This document shows, piece after piece, positions 34,222-43,634 of a stretch of DNA of 64,000 nt; the stretch's first letter is position 1; every line of letters begins with the position of its first letter. The DNA is from Rubrivivax sp. (GTDB lineage: Bacteria > Pseudomonadota > Gammaproteobacteria > Burkholderiales > Burkholderiaceae), in contig JAEUOZ010000038.1 of assembly GCA_016790225.1 (NCBI GenBank), forward strand, positions 1 to 64,000, in the 5' to 3' direction. A program made the position numbers and the translations under genes. The notes under the pieces were generated by a model, which made no database searches, was not told where the DNA came from, and worked only from the letters and a program-made list of their open reading frames with translations.

Positions 34222-35921
34222 ACGCCACCGGACGCCATCGTCTGCCCATGCAAGCGGATCAGCTCAAGGTCGACCTGTTTCGCGCCCTCGCCTGGGGCCT
34301 GTCGCGTGCGGGCGAGGCGCATGTGTGGCTGATGTTCAAGAAGGATCTGCAGCAGGCGCTGAAGGTGTTTCAGCCCAGGCTGCCGATGGCGATCGGGCTG
34401 GTCGAGCCTTCGGATGTGGATGAACTGGGAACGCTCTACTATCCGGATGACCCGCAGGAGGCCGCCGAGGCGGCCGAACGCTATCGCGAGCGGTTGAGCG
34501 ATGGCGCAGTCTGCTTCGTCGCCCGCGTCGATGGCCGGATCGTGGCCTTCGACTGGCTGTATGTCGGTGCTGCCGTGGGGATCGCCGATGTGCCAATGGT
34601 GCTTCCGGACGACGAGGTCTACAGTTCTGACGCGTATACGGACGGTGCGTGGCGCGGGCACGGCATCCATCCAGCCCTCAACTACACCCTGCTGAAGTAC
34701 GCTCAGGATTGCGGTTACCGCACCGTGTACACGACCTCGCGAGCCGACAACCCGCGCTCGCTGGCCACCTTGCGGCGCCTGGGCTGGACCTTGTCAGGCA
34801 CGCTGCTGGTGTACGAGCCTGCCTGGGCGCCGGATCCTCCGAGGTGGCTGGTGCTCGGCTCGCCGCATCCAATGCCGGTGGCCGGACTGGCCTCCCAGCG
34901 ATTGCCGACGCTGGCCGAGCTCTACGAACAGCAGCAATTCGATGGCCGCGAGCTCGTCGCGTCCCTGCCATGGTCCAACACCTACGGCCTGCGGCGAGGA
35001 CAGGCCACGCTGTACTTGAAGATGGTTCCGCAGGAACACGCCGCCGGGTTGAAGGCGGCTGTAGCCGTGGCCGAGGCTTATCCGGATCATGTACCGCAGG
35101 TCGTCGCCTGCAACCCGGTTTTCGAGTCCTGGCTGCTGGCAGGGGATCACGGCGGCACCGCGCTCCATGAAGGCTCGTCCCAAGCGCAGCTGTTCAAGAT
35201 GATCGAGACCTATGCGGCCCTGCAAGCCAGGTCAACGGCGAACCCGGCCTTGCTGAACCGCTTGCCGCCGGCACGGGTGGACGGTGTGGTGCAGGCGCTG
35301 CTCGACTTTCTGGCCTCCGATGCCGGCCGAGATGTTCCGGCCCCGGTTGGCGCGGCCTTCTTCGTCGGGAGGACCAAAGCCAGGCGCGCCCTAGGCACCG
35401 TCCGCCGTGCCCAGGCGCTGCTCGAATCGCATGTAGCGCCTGCGAGGCACCTGCCCGTCACGCTGAACCACGGCAATCTGCAGCCATCGCATGCAGCACT
35501 GAAAGCGACCGGTGACTGCGTGGTCTTCAACTGGACACGCGCCATGTCGGGCCCGGCCGGGTTGTCGCTTCATCCGATGCTGGGGAGTCATCTGCCGCGG
35601 AGCATCTTGCTCGGCAAGGCGGCAGGCCAGCCTGGCCAGCTCACGGCCGAGGGCACGCTCCTGAACCGCTACGTGACGACGCTCGTGCGCGAAGGCTATG
35701 CCGATGAAGCGACGCTGCAGCGCTGTCTGCCGGCTTCGATCACGGCCGGCATGCTGCTGGACCTGCTGCATCTGGCGCGCTACCCGATGGAAGATCCGGA
35801 CGAGCTGCGGATCGTGGGCGAGCAGATCGGAAACCGGCTCAAGCACGTGACCGAGCTCTGCGATCAGCTGTACGACGCCCAGTCTCGAGGCGATACCCAG
35901 CACCATAAGCTGGACCGCTGA
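34218..35921 (+). CDS. GNAT acetyltransferase fused to a degenerate aminoglycoside-phosphotransferase-like domain
   Basis: A 567-aa cytosolic protein. Residues about 50-200 are GNAT-like (AVCFVARVDGRIVAFDWLYV, DAYTDGAWRGHGIHPALNYTLLKYA, TTSRADNPRSLATLRRLGW). From about 230 on, the sequence follows an APH/choline-kinase-like fold (YGLRRGQATLYLKMVPQEHAAG as N-lobe, PQVVACNPVFESWLLAGDHGG). In the catalytic loop the usual HGD reads H418-G-N420 (LNHGNLQPSH), and the Mg-binding IDW reads F-N438-W, so both key aspartates are Asn. Kinase activity is therefore doubtful. Translationally coupled to livF; it might modify the imported substrate or sense it. Confidence 0.68.
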   Translation: MNATGRHRLPMQADQLKVDLFRALAWGLSRAGEAHVWLMFKKDLQQALKVFQPRLPMAIGLVEPSDVDELGTLYYPDDPQEAAEAAERYRERLSDGAVCFVARVDGRIVAFDWLYVGAAVGIADVPMVLPDDEVYSSDAYTDGAWRGHGIHPALNYTLLKYAQDCGYRTVYTTSRADNPRSLATLRRLGWTLSGTLLVYEPAWAPDPPRWLVLGSPHPMPVAGLASQRLPTLAELYEQQQFDGRELVASLPWSNTYGLRRGQATLYLKMVPQEHAAGLKAAVAVAEAYPDHVPQVVACNPVFESWLLAGDHGGTALHEGSSQAQLFKMIETYAALQARSTANPALLNRLPPARVDGVVQALLDFLASDAGRDVPAPVGAAFFVGRTKARRALGTVRRAQALLESHVAPARHLPVTLNHGNLQPSHAALKATGDCVVFNWTRAMSGPAGLSLHPMLGSHLPRSILLGKAAGQPGQLTAEGTLLNRYVTTLVREGYADEATLQRCLPASITAGMLLDLLHLARYPMEDPDELRIVGEQIGNRLKHVTELCDQLYDAQSRGDTQHHKLDR

Positions 35922-36044
35922 CCCGCAGCCTGCCACGCTGGCGGGCCGCTTGGCCTGGACTGAAGCGCCGGGTGCACCGGGTGCAGCGCGCGGGCCATCC
36001 ATCTCGAACCGCGCGATGCAGTCTGAAAGCACAGTCTTCGCGAC

Positions 36045-37064
36045 TCAGATCGATCTCCCGTCCGCGGCCTCCAGCGCGGCCAGTTCGCGCGGCAAGGCCT
36101 CGGCGAGGAAGTCGAAGGCGTGGCGCACGAGTGCGCTGCCGCGGATCTCGCGGTGCACCGCCAGCCAGCAGGGCAGCGGCGGGATCTTCAGCATCGGCAG
36201 CAGCGGCACCACCCCTGGCAGCCAGCGCAGGTTGTAGGCCGCGAGGAAGCCGATGCCTGCGCCGGCGGCCACCAGGCGGCCGTAGGCGAGCTGGTCGTCG
36301 GTGCGCAGCGCGAAGTTCTCGCGCGCGATCGCAAAGCCCAACGCCGTGAAGCCGCGCAGCAGCGTGTCGTCACGGTCGTAGCCGATGAGGCGGTGGCGCA
36401 GCAGTTCGTCGGGCCGCGCTGGCGCACCTGCCCGGGTGAGGTAGCTCTGGTGCGCACAGGGCGTGATGGCGATGTCGGCGAGCTTGCGGGCCACCAGCGA
36501 GGCCTGCGTGGGGCGCACCATGCGCACGGCAATGTCGGCCTCGCGGCGCAGCAGGTTGGTGAGCTGGTTCGATGCGACCAGTTCGACTGCGATGCCCGGC
36601 TCGGCCTCCTGCAATGCAGCCAGCACCGGAGGCAGCAGGTAGCTCGCCGCCACCTGGCTGGTGGTGATGCGCAAGGTGCCGCTGGTGCGTGTGCGCTGGC
36701 GAGCCAGGCGATGCTGCAGCTGCTCGGCACCGCGCTGCATGGCCCGCGCGTCATCGGCGATCGCCAGGGCCAGCAGGGTCGGCGCGACGCCGCGGCCGGT
36801 GCGCTCGAAGAGCGGCGCGCCGAGCTGCGCTTCGAGCGACGCCAGCTGGCGTGACAGCGTCGGCTGCTGCGCACCCAGCTTCTTGGCCGCGCCGCTCAGG
36901 CTGCCGGCGTCGAGCACGGCCAGGAAGGTCTGCGCCAGCGCCCAGTCGAAGCCGCGGTCCCCGGGGGTGCGCGGCCGTTCAGTGCCATCGCCTGGGTGCC
37001 CAGCCGGGGCTTGCGTGCCATCGGCCAGACGCTTGCGAACGCGGCCGCCTGCGGTCTGAGTCAT
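36045..37064 (-). CDS. LysR-family transcriptional regulator
   Basis: A 339-aa LysR-type regulator. The helix-turn-helix lies at about residues 43-100 (FLAVLDAGSLSGAAKKLGAQQPTLSRQL), followed by the effector-binding domain (GTLRITTSQVAASYLLPPVLAAL, LTNLLRREADIAVRMVRPTQ, GIGFLAAYNLRWLPG). It is about 40 residues longer than usual because of an Arg/Gly/Pro-rich N-terminus; no later Met allows a shorter start with an intact HTH, though a GTG could. It is divergent from the epimerase gene 107 nt away, which is its likely target. Confidence 0.88.
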   Translation of the reverse strand: MTQTAGGRVRKRLADGTQAPAGHPGDGTERPRTPGDRGFDWALAQTFLAVLDAGSLSGAAKKLGAQQPTLSRQLASLEAQLGAPLFERTGRGVAPTLLALAIADDARAMQRGAEQLQHRLARQRTRTSGTLRITTSQVAASYLLPPVLAALQEAEPGIAVELVASNQLTNLLRREADIAVRMVRPTQASLVARKLADIAITPCAHQSYLTRAGAPARPDELLRHRLIGYDRDDTLLRGFTALGFAIARENFALRTDDQLAYGRLVAAGAGIGFLAAYNLRWLPGVVPLLPMLKIPPLPCWLAVHREIRGSALVRHAFDFLAEALPRELAALEAADGRSI

Positions 37065-37170
37065 GCAAAAGTGTATAGCTCGAATGAGGACTCAGGCAAT
37101 TGTCGAATGACTCGGCACGCGTCACAGTCAGGCCATGGAACACGCCACGGATCGCCGCAAGGAGCCCCTG

Positions 37171-38178
37171 ATGTCAAACCCCATCGCTCTTGTTCTCGGT
37201 GCCAACGGCCGCTTCGGCGCCGCCGCGGTGGCTGAACTCGCCGCCGCAGGCTGGACTGTGCTGGCGCAGGCGCGTCGCAAGCCCAGCGCGCTGCCGCCCG
37301 GGGCCCGGCATCTCGCGGTCGCGCTGGATGACACCGAAGCGCTCGTCGCTGCGGCGGCGGGCGCCAGCGTGGTCGTGCATGCCGTCAACCCGGTCTACAC
37401 CGATTGGGCGCGCCTGCTGCTGCCGCTGGCCCGCCAGGGCCTGGACGCCGCTGAGCGGCTGGGCGCACTGTTCATGCTGCCGGGCAACGTGTACGGTTAT
37501 GGCGAAGGCATGCCGCCTGTGCTGCGCGAGAGCACGCCCGAGCGTCCGAGCACGCAGAAGGGTCGCCTGCGGGTCGACCTGGAAGCCGAGATCGCCCGTC
37601 GCGCCCGCGCCGGGCGTCTGCGCGGTGTCGTCCTCCGCGCTGGCGACTTCTACGGTGGCGGAACGGGTTCATGGCTGGACCTGGCGGTGGTCAAGTCGCT
37701 GCGCGCCGGCAAGCTCGTCTACCCCGGCCCGCTGGACGTGCCGCACGCCTGGGCCTACCTGCCCGACCTCGCGCGCGCCTTCGTCGCGGTGGCCGAGCAG
37801 GCACGTGCGGGCCACGCGCCGGCCTTCGAGGCGCTGCACTTCAGCGGCCACACGCTGACGGGCACCGAACTGCTGGCCGCGCTGGAGGCTGCGGCAACCG
37901 AGCTGGGCGCCGCGCCGCCGTCCGTGGCCCGCCGCGGCTGGCGCCACGGCGGCATGCCCTGGGGCCTGATCCGCGTGATGGGCCTCGTCATGCCGATGAT
38001 GAAAGCCATCGCCGAGATGAGCTACCTCTGGCGCGTGCCGCATGCACTCGACGGTACGCAGCTCGCAGCCCGCATCGGCCCGCTGCCGCAGACACCCCCG
38101 CGGCAGGCGCTTCGCCAGGCGCTGATCGAGCTCGGCTTCGGCGACTCGACTGCGCCCCGCGCACAGGCCGCGCACTGA
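37171..38178 (+). CDS. NAD(P)-dependent epimerase/dehydratase family protein
   Basis: A 335-aa short-chain-dehydrogenase-like protein of the extended type. I choose the ATG at 37171 because AAGGAG lies 6 nt before it (37159-37164); an ATG 36 nt upstream lacks such a site. The cofactor motif is VLGANGRFGAAAV. Next come SVVVHAVNPVYTDW and the active-site stretch FMLPGNVYGYGEGMP, where Tyr-x3 patterns replace the classic YxxxK. The dehydrogenase-like C-terminal half ends LIELGFGDS. Substrate unknown. Likely controlled by the divergent LysR gene. Confidence 0.82.
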   Translation: MSNPIALVLGANGRFGAAAVAELAAAGWTVLAQARRKPSALPPGARHLAVALDDTEALVAAAAGASVVVHAVNPVYTDWARLLLPLARQGLDAAERLGALFMLPGNVYGYGEGMPPVLRESTPERPSTQKGRLRVDLEAEIARRARAGRLRGVVLRAGDFYGGGTGSWLDLAVVKSLRAGKLVYPGPLDVPHAWAYLPDLARAFVAVAEQARAGHAPAFEALHFSGHTLTGTELLAALEAAATELGAAPPSVARRGWRHGGMPWGLIRVMGLVMPMMKAIAEMSYLWRVPHALDGTQLAARIGPLPQTPPRQALRQALIELGFGDSTAPRAQAAH

Positions 38179-38288
38179 TCGGCGAACGGCGGCACCCAAG
38201 CCCACACAGGCGCCCGCCCGGCACCGCGACATCAGCCCTCATCCGCGCACCCACGCGCGGTTCCCTTGCTCACTTCCCGGAGACCTGG

Positions 38289-39053
38289 ATGAACGCCATG
38301 ACAACGCCCCTTCCCTACCCGTCCGCCGACACAGCTTCGGCGCCGCCGCTCTCGTCCTCAACGCCCCACCCGAAGAGCGCCCGTGCGCTCGGCGCCCTGC
38401 TGATCGCCGAAGGCCTGCTCGCGCTCGCGCCGATCGCGATCCTCGGGCCGGCGATCGGCTGGCCGGCCTCGCTGGACAAGCCGGCGGCCGAGCAGCTGGC
38501 CGCGATCGCCGCCGCGCCCGGTGCCGTCACCGCGGGCTACGGCGTCTATCTCCTCTACTCGATCCTGATCGCGCCTGTGATGATCGTGCTGGCCTCCCGT
38601 CTGCGGGGCGGCCTTGCGTCGCCGCTGGGCCTGACGGTGGCGGCCTTTGCGACGCTGTCGGCCCTGGCGCGCTCGATCGGCATCCTGCGCTGGCTCACCG
38701 TGATGCCGGGCCTGGCCGCTGCGCACGCCGCCGCGGACCCCGCGGCGCGAGGCCAGATCGAACTCGTCTTCGATGCCCTCACCAGCTACGGCGGCGGCAT
38801 CGGCGAGATCCTCGGCGTGTCGCTGTTCATGGCGCTCGCACTCGGCCTGCTCGCCATCGGCGCGCTGCGTTCCGGCGGGCTGCCGACCTGGGCCTCGGCC
38901 TTCGGCCTGGTCGCCGCGCTCAGCCTGGGCGCCCTTCTTCTCCCGGTCTTCGGAGCGCCTGATCTGATGCCGGTGGCCATTGCCGTGAGCGTGCTCTCGC
39001 TGTGGATGATCGCGGTCGGCGTCCGCTGCTTCTGGCCTTGGGGGTCTCGTTGA
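38289..39053 (+). CDS. DUF4386-like integral membrane protein
   Basis: A 254-aa membrane protein. After about 30 polar residues, six helices are visible, starting ARALGALLIAEGLLALAPIAI and ending VLSLWMIAVGVRCFW. SGGILRW-like features (ARSIGILRWLTVMPGL) and the GEILGVSLFMALALGLLAIGA helix agree with DUF4386 family proteins, whose function is unknown. GGAG at 38278-38281 precedes the ATG at 38289. The gene follows the epimerase by 110 nt and may share its promoter. Confidence 0.7.
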   Translation: MNAMTTPLPYPSADTASAPPLSSSTPHPKSARALGALLIAEGLLALAPIAILGPAIGWPASLDKPAAEQLAAIAAAPGAVTAGYGVYLLYSILIAPVMIVLASRLRGGLASPLGLTVAAFATLSALARSIGILRWLTVMPGLAAAHAAADPAARGQIELVFDALTSYGGGIGEILGVSLFMALALGLLAIGALRSGGLPTWASAFGLVAALSLGALLLPVFGAPDLMPVAIAVSVLSLWMIAVGVRCFWPWGSR

Positions 39054-39217
39054 TCAGCTCCTGGGCCGGCTGAGACCGATCGCCTCCGACATCCCATCTT
39101 CGGCAACGGGGCGCGCGCCGGGCATGTGTCGGCCCGCGCTCAACTCCCGGCGCCCATGGCCGAAGACGCGAATACGGTCAGGGCCTGTCGGCCCGGCCAC
39201 GCCTTGGGGTCGAGAGC

Positions 39218-40357
39218 ATGCAACTGGAATCGCGTCACTTCAGCAAGGGCCACTGGAATGCCTCGCTGCCCGTGGGTTTCGACGGGCCAGACACCCTGGT
39301 GCTCGCCTTTGCCGCTCCCGAGTTCATGGATCAGCCGCAGCCCCTGCACGAGCTGGCCGCAGCGTTCCCGCAGGCCGTGATCGTGGGCTGCTCGACCTCC
39401 GGCGAAATCGTCGGCAGCGAGGTGCGCGACGCCAGCATCAGCGTCGCCATCGCCCGCTTCGAACACACGGCGCTGCGACACGCCAGCACGCCGATCGCGC
39501 AGTCTGCAGACTCCTTTGCCGCCGGCCAGCGTCTGGCGCAGCAGTTGACGGGCCCTGATCTGCGGGCGGTCTTCGTGCTGTCCGATGGTCTGGGCGTGAA
39601 CGGCACGCCCCTGGTCGATGCCCTCACACGCGAGCTGGGCGCAGGCGTGCTCATCACCGGCGGTCTCGCTGGCGACGGCAGCCGCTTTGCCCGCACCTGG
39701 GTGCTGGATCAAGGCCAGCCGAAGACCCACACCATCTGCGCCGTCGGCCTGTACGGCACACGCCTGAACGTGGGCCATGGCTGCGACGGCGGCTGGTCGG
39801 ATTTCGGGCCGGAGCGGCGCATCACGCGGGCCGAAGGCAACGTGCTGTTCGAGCTGGATGGCAAACCGGCACTGGAGCTGTACAAGAGCTACCTGGGCGA
39901 ACGCGCTGCCGGCCTGCCCGGGACGGCGCTGCTGTTTCCCCTGGCCGTCAAGCGCGACAGCAGCGATCAGGACACGCTGGTGCGCACCATCCTGGCCATC
40001 GACGAATCGCGCCAGTCGCTGACCTTTGCGGGCGACCTGCCACAGGGCGGCGTGGCGCGGCTGATGCGCGCCAACACCGACAAGATCATCGGCAGTGCCG
40101 GCCTGGCCGGTGCCCAGGCTCGCGCAGGACATGCCGGCAGCAGCGCCGCGCTGGCGGTGTCCGTCAGCTGCGTCGGACGCCGCCTGGTGCTGGGCGAGCG
40201 TACCGATGAGGAAGTCGAGACGGTCTGTGATGCCATGCCCATGCAGGCCGCGCACGTGGGCTTCTACTCGTACGGCGAGATTTCACCGGCCGCGCGTGGC
40301 GGCATGAGCGAGCTGCACAACCAGACCATGACCGTCACGGTCTTCAGCGAAGGCTGA
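39218..40357 (+). CDS. FIST-domain sensory protein
   Basis: A 379-aa cytosolic protein with FIST N and C domains, predicted to bind small ligands such as amino acids. Landmarks are AVIVGCSTSGEIVGSEV (about 52-68), LITGGLAGDGSRFARTWVL, GVARLMRANTDKIIGSAGLAG and the C-terminal GFYSYGEISP, where Gly-Glu-Ile occurs in all FIST_C proteins. No membrane segment. The next gene, 46 nt downstream, encodes a c-di-GMP enzyme, so FIST ligand sensing probably feeds cyclic-di-GMP control. Confidence 0.9.
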   Translation: MQLESRHFSKGHWNASLPVGFDGPDTLVLAFAAPEFMDQPQPLHELAAAFPQAVIVGCSTSGEIVGSEVRDASISVAIARFEHTALRHASTPIAQSADSFAAGQRLAQQLTGPDLRAVFVLSDGLGVNGTPLVDALTRELGAGVLITGGLAGDGSRFARTWVLDQGQPKTHTICAVGLYGTRLNVGHGCDGGWSDFGPERRITRAEGNVLFELDGKPALELYKSYLGERAAGLPGTALLFPLAVKRDSSDQDTLVRTILAIDESRQSLTFAGDLPQGGVARLMRANTDKIIGSAGLAGAQARAGHAGSSAALAVSVSCVGRRLVLGERTDEEVETVCDAMPMQAAHVGFYSYGEISPAARGGMSELHNQTMTVTVFSEG

Positions 40358-40403
40358 GGCGCGGTCGACAGACGGCATCGGTCCCGCAACACAGCACCTG
40401 CCC

Positions 40404-42368
40404 GTGACCCACACCTTGCACGCCCTGCTGCGGCGCCAGCTCAAGCGGCTGGGCATCGTGCTGGAGGGCAGCCCGCCCGCGCCGCCGGGTGCCGAGGCCT
40501 GGGCCGGCCTGCTGGAGCGCGTGAGCAAGGCCTATGACGAGAACGACCAGGAGCGCTACCTGCTGGAGCGGTCTCAGGCCCTGGCCGGTGAAGAGACCGC
40601 CCTGCTCTATGCCGAGCTGCGGCGCGAGCGCGACTTGCTGGAAGCGCGCGTCAAGGAGCGGACCGAAGCCCTGCGGCTGAGCGAGAGCCGCCTGTCCAGC
40701 CTGCTGACGCTGTCGGCGGACTGGGTCTGGGAACAGGATGCCGAGCTGCGCCTGACCTACCTCTCCGATGGGCTGACGAAGGCCTTGGGCATCGACGTCA
40801 GCCAGCTGCTGGGCCGACAAGGCTGGAGCGGCGATTTCAGTTCCGCACCGGAGGACTGGATCCAGCTGCTGGGCTGCCTGCAGGCACGTCAACCGTTTCG
40901 TGACGCGCTGCTGGAGTACAAGCCGCCGGGCGGTGGACAGACGCGCTACCTCACGGTCAGCGGCGAGCCGGTCTTCGATGGCGAAGGCCGGTTTGCGGGC
41001 TACCGCGGCGTGGGCAGCGACATCACGCAGCGCAAGCTGGCCGAGCATCAGGTGCATCGGCTGGCACGCCATGACAACCTGACCGGCCTGCCCAACCGCA
41101 CCCTGTTCCTGGAAGAGCTGGACCGTGCCCTGTCGCGTTCTGCCCGCAGCGGCGAGCCCTTTGCGGTGTGCTTCATCGATCTGGACCGCTTCAAGGCCGT
41201 GAACGACAGCCTGGGGCATGCCGCGGGCGACGAGCTGCTCAAGACCATGGCCCACCGCCTGCGCGGCACCCTGCGCGCGACCGATACCGTCGCCCGCCTG
41301 GGCGGCGACGAGTTCGTGCTGCTGCTGGAGCGCTGCGGCGAACCCGCCGAAGTGCAGCACCTGATGGACAAGGTGCTGGCCACGATCGGCCAGCCGCTGC
41401 TGATCCAGGGCACCAGCTTCCTCGTCACCGGCAGCGTGGGCGTGGCCCGCCATCCTGCGGACAGCGACGACGCCTCCGAGCTGCTCAAGCACGCCGATGC
41501 CGCCATGTACCTGGCCAAGGAACGCGGCAAGAACATGGTGCAGTTCTACAGCTCCCAGCTGGCCGAACTGGCTGCCCAGAGCTTCGAGCTCGAATCGGCG
41601 CTGCGCCTGGCCCTGGTGCGTGAAGAGCTGGTGCTGCACTACCAGCCCAAGCTGGACGTGGCCAGCGGCGAACTGGTGGGCATGGAAGCGCTGGTGCGCT
41701 GGCATCACCCGCTGCGCGGCATGGTGCCGCCGGGCGACTTCATCTCGCTGGCCGAGGAACGCGGGCTGATCGTGCCGCTCGGCCGCTGGGTCATGCGCGC
41801 GGCCTGCAGGCAGGTGCGCGCGTGGCGCGACGCCGGTCTGCAGGTGCCACCCGTGGCCATCAACCTGTCGGCCCGGCAGTTTGCCGACGAGGCCCTGCTG
41901 GGCAGCCTTCGCGAGACGCTGGACGAGTACGGCCTGGCGCCGCAGGACTTCGACATGGAGCTGACCGAGAGCGTGCTGATGGCCGATCCGGAACGCGCCA
42001 ACGAGGTGCTGCAGGCCATGGTCAGCCTGGGCCTGAAGATCTCCATCGACGACTTCGGTACCGGCTACTCCTCGCTGTCCTATCTGAAGCGCTTCCCGGC
42101 GCACACGGTGAAGATCGACCGCTCCTTCATCGGCGGCCTGCCGGGCGACCAGGACGACACCGCGATCACGCAGGCCGTGATCGCCATGGCGCATTCGCTG
42201 GGCCTGAGCGTGGTGGCCGAAGGCGTGGAGACGCAGGCACAGTGGGCCGCACTCAAGGCCATGCGCTGCGACCAGGCCCAGGGCTACCTGCTGGGCAAGC
42301 CCATGCCGGCGGAGGCCCTGGCGCACCGGCTCGCGGCACAGCGCCCTCTGGTGCTGCTCAAGGCCTGA
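40404..42368 (+). CDS. PAS-GGDEF-EAL cyclic-di-GMP signalling protein
   Basis: A 654-aa soluble protein starting at GTG 40404. A short helical region (about 1-90) ends in a coiled coil (ERDLLEARVKERTEALRLSESRL). A PAS domain follows at about 93-215 (LTLSADWVWEQDAELRLTYLSDG). The GGDEF domain has an intact active site (RLGGDEF) and an inhibitory RxxD site five residues before it (RATD). The EAL domain keeps EALVRW, LTES, DDFGTGYSS, KIDRSF, EGVET and QGYLLGKP. Both synthase and phosphodiesterase activities are possible. Probably co-transcribed with the FIST gene. Confidence 0.92.
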   Translation: MTHTLHALLRRQLKRLGIVLEGSPPAPPGAEAWAGLLERVSKAYDENDQERYLLERSQALAGEETALLYAELRRERDLLEARVKERTEALRLSESRLSSLLTLSADWVWEQDAELRLTYLSDGLTKALGIDVSQLLGRQGWSGDFSSAPEDWIQLLGCLQARQPFRDALLEYKPPGGGQTRYLTVSGEPVFDGEGRFAGYRGVGSDITQRKLAEHQVHRLARHDNLTGLPNRTLFLEELDRALSRSARSGEPFAVCFIDLDRFKAVNDSLGHAAGDELLKTMAHRLRGTLRATDTVARLGGDEFVLLLERCGEPAEVQHLMDKVLATIGQPLLIQGTSFLVTGSVGVARHPADSDDASELLKHADAAMYLAKERGKNMVQFYSSQLAELAAQSFELESALRLALVREELVLHYQPKLDVASGELVGMEALVRWHHPLRGMVPPGDFISLAEERGLIVPLGRWVMRAACRQVRAWRDAGLQVPPVAINLSARQFADEALLGSLRETLDEYGLAPQDFDMELTESVLMADPERANEVLQAMVSLGLKISIDDFGTGYSSLSYLKRFPAHTVKIDRSFIGGLPGDQDDTAITQAVIAMAHSLGLSVVAEGVETQAQWAALKAMRCDQAQGYLLGKPMPAEALAHRLAAQRPLVLLKA

Positions 42369-42510
42369 GGGCGATCTGCACGCCGCTCAGGGCGGCGCCA
42401 CACCCGCATGGCCTGCCCAGGGGCGGTGTCTCCTGACGGGCTGTAACCTGCAGGCTGCCACCCACGACTGACAGGGGCGAGTCCTTTCCTCCCACCCCTC
42501 AGGAGACCTC

Positions 42511-42996
42511 ATGATGAGCCGCCGTTCCCTGCTGTCTTCCCTGCTCGGTGCCAGCCTGCCCTTGCATGCGATGGCAGCGACTGGCCCTGCTGCCGCGGGC
42601 GCCCCGCAGCGCCTGGTGCTCAGCGAGGCCGAGTGGCGCAAGCGGCTGAGCCCCGCGCAGTATGCGGTGCTGCGCGAGCACGGCACGGAGCGCGCCGGCA
42701 CCAGCCCGCTGAATGCCGAGAAGCGGCGCGGCATCTACCACTGCGCCGGCTGCGATGCGCCCTTGTTCGACTCTCAAGCCAAGTACGACAGCGGCACCGG
42801 CTGGCCCAGCTTCTTTGCGGCGCTGCCGGGCGCGGTGCAGACGTCCGTGGACTTCAAGCTCATCCTGCCGCGCACCGAGTACCACTGCGCGCGCTGCGGT
42901 GGACATCATGGCCATCGCTTCAATGACGGGCCTGCACCCACCGGCCACCGCTACTGCAACAACGGCGTGGCCCTGCGCTTCGTGGTGGCGGCATGA
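42511..42996 (+). CDS. msrB: exported peptide-methionine (R)-S-oxide reductase MsrB
   Basis: A 161-aa MsrB that reduces methionine-R-sulfoxide. AGGAG lies 5 nt before the ATG. The N-terminus (MMSRRSLLSSLLGASLPLHAMA) is an export signal with twin Arg, so the enzyme works in the periplasm. Two zinc-binding CxxC pairs (CAGC and CARC), the WPSF motif and GHHGHRFNDGPAPTGHRYCNN with the catalytic Cys are present. The stop overlaps the msrA start (ATGA). Confidence 0.92.
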   Translation: MMSRRSLLSSLLGASLPLHAMAATGPAAAGAPQRLVLSEAEWRKRLSPAQYAVLREHGTERAGTSPLNAEKRRGIYHCAGCDAPLFDSQAKYDSGTGWPSFFAALPGAVQTSVDFKLILPRTEYHCARCGGHHGHRFNDGPAPTGHRYCNNGVALRFVVAA

Positions 42997-43634
42997 GGGC
43001 CGGCCTTGACGGGTTGATCCGGTCCGCGGCCGGCCTGGCCGCGGCGCTGGCGATGATCGCGCCGGCCGCGGCCCAGACACCGAACGCTGCACCTCAGCAG
43101 ACAGCGCGCGCCATCTTTGCCGGCGGCTGCTTCTGGTGCGTGGAAGCGGACTTCGACAAGGTCAAGGGCGTGCTGCGCACGACCTCGGGCTACATCGGCG
43201 GCACGGTGGCCAACCCCAGCTACGAGCAGGTGTCCGGCAAGCGCACCGGCCACGCCGAAGCGGTGGAGATCGTCTACGACCCCCAGCGCGTCACCTACGA
43301 CGAACTGCTGCAGTATTTCTGGCGCACGACGGATCCGACCGCGAAGGACCGGCAGTTCTGCGACGTGGGCACGCCGTACCGCCATGCGATCTTCGCGGTG
43401 GGCGAGCTGCAGCTGAAGGCCGCCCAGGCCTCGCGGGCGGCCCTGGAGACCAGCAAGCCCTTCAAGGAGCCCATCGTCACCGAGATTAGCCTTGCCGGCG
43501 CCTTCTACCCGGCCGAGGAATACCACCAGGACTACTACAAGAAGAACCCGCTGCGCTACCAGTACTACCGCAGCGGCTGCGGGCGCGACGCGCGCCTGAA
43601 GTCCCTGTGGGGCAGCGCGCCCACGGCGCCTTGA
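42993..43634 (+). CDS. msrA: exported peptide-methionine (S)-S-oxide reductase MsrA
   Basis: A 213-aa MsrA reducing methionine-S-sulfoxide, with a signal peptide ending at APAAAQ. The active site GGCFWC, the YIGG and GHAEAVEI motifs and the C-terminal resolving-cysteine region SGCGRDARL are present. With MsrB it forms a periplasmic protein-repair pair; unlike the MsrPQ system it would need an exported thioredoxin-like donor, which is not encoded nearby. Three tandem 23-bp repeats begin at its stop codon. Confidence 0.92.
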   Translation: MRAGLDGLIRSAAGLAAALAMIAPAAAQTPNAAPQQTARAIFAGGCFWCVEADFDKVKGVLRTTSGYIGGTVANPSYEQVSGKRTGHAEAVEIVYDPQRVTYDELLQYFWRTTDPTAKDRQFCDVGTPYRHAIFAVGELQLKAAQASRAALETSKPFKEPIVTEISLAGAFYPAEEYHQDYYKKNPLRYQYYRSGCGRDARLKSLWGSAPTAP

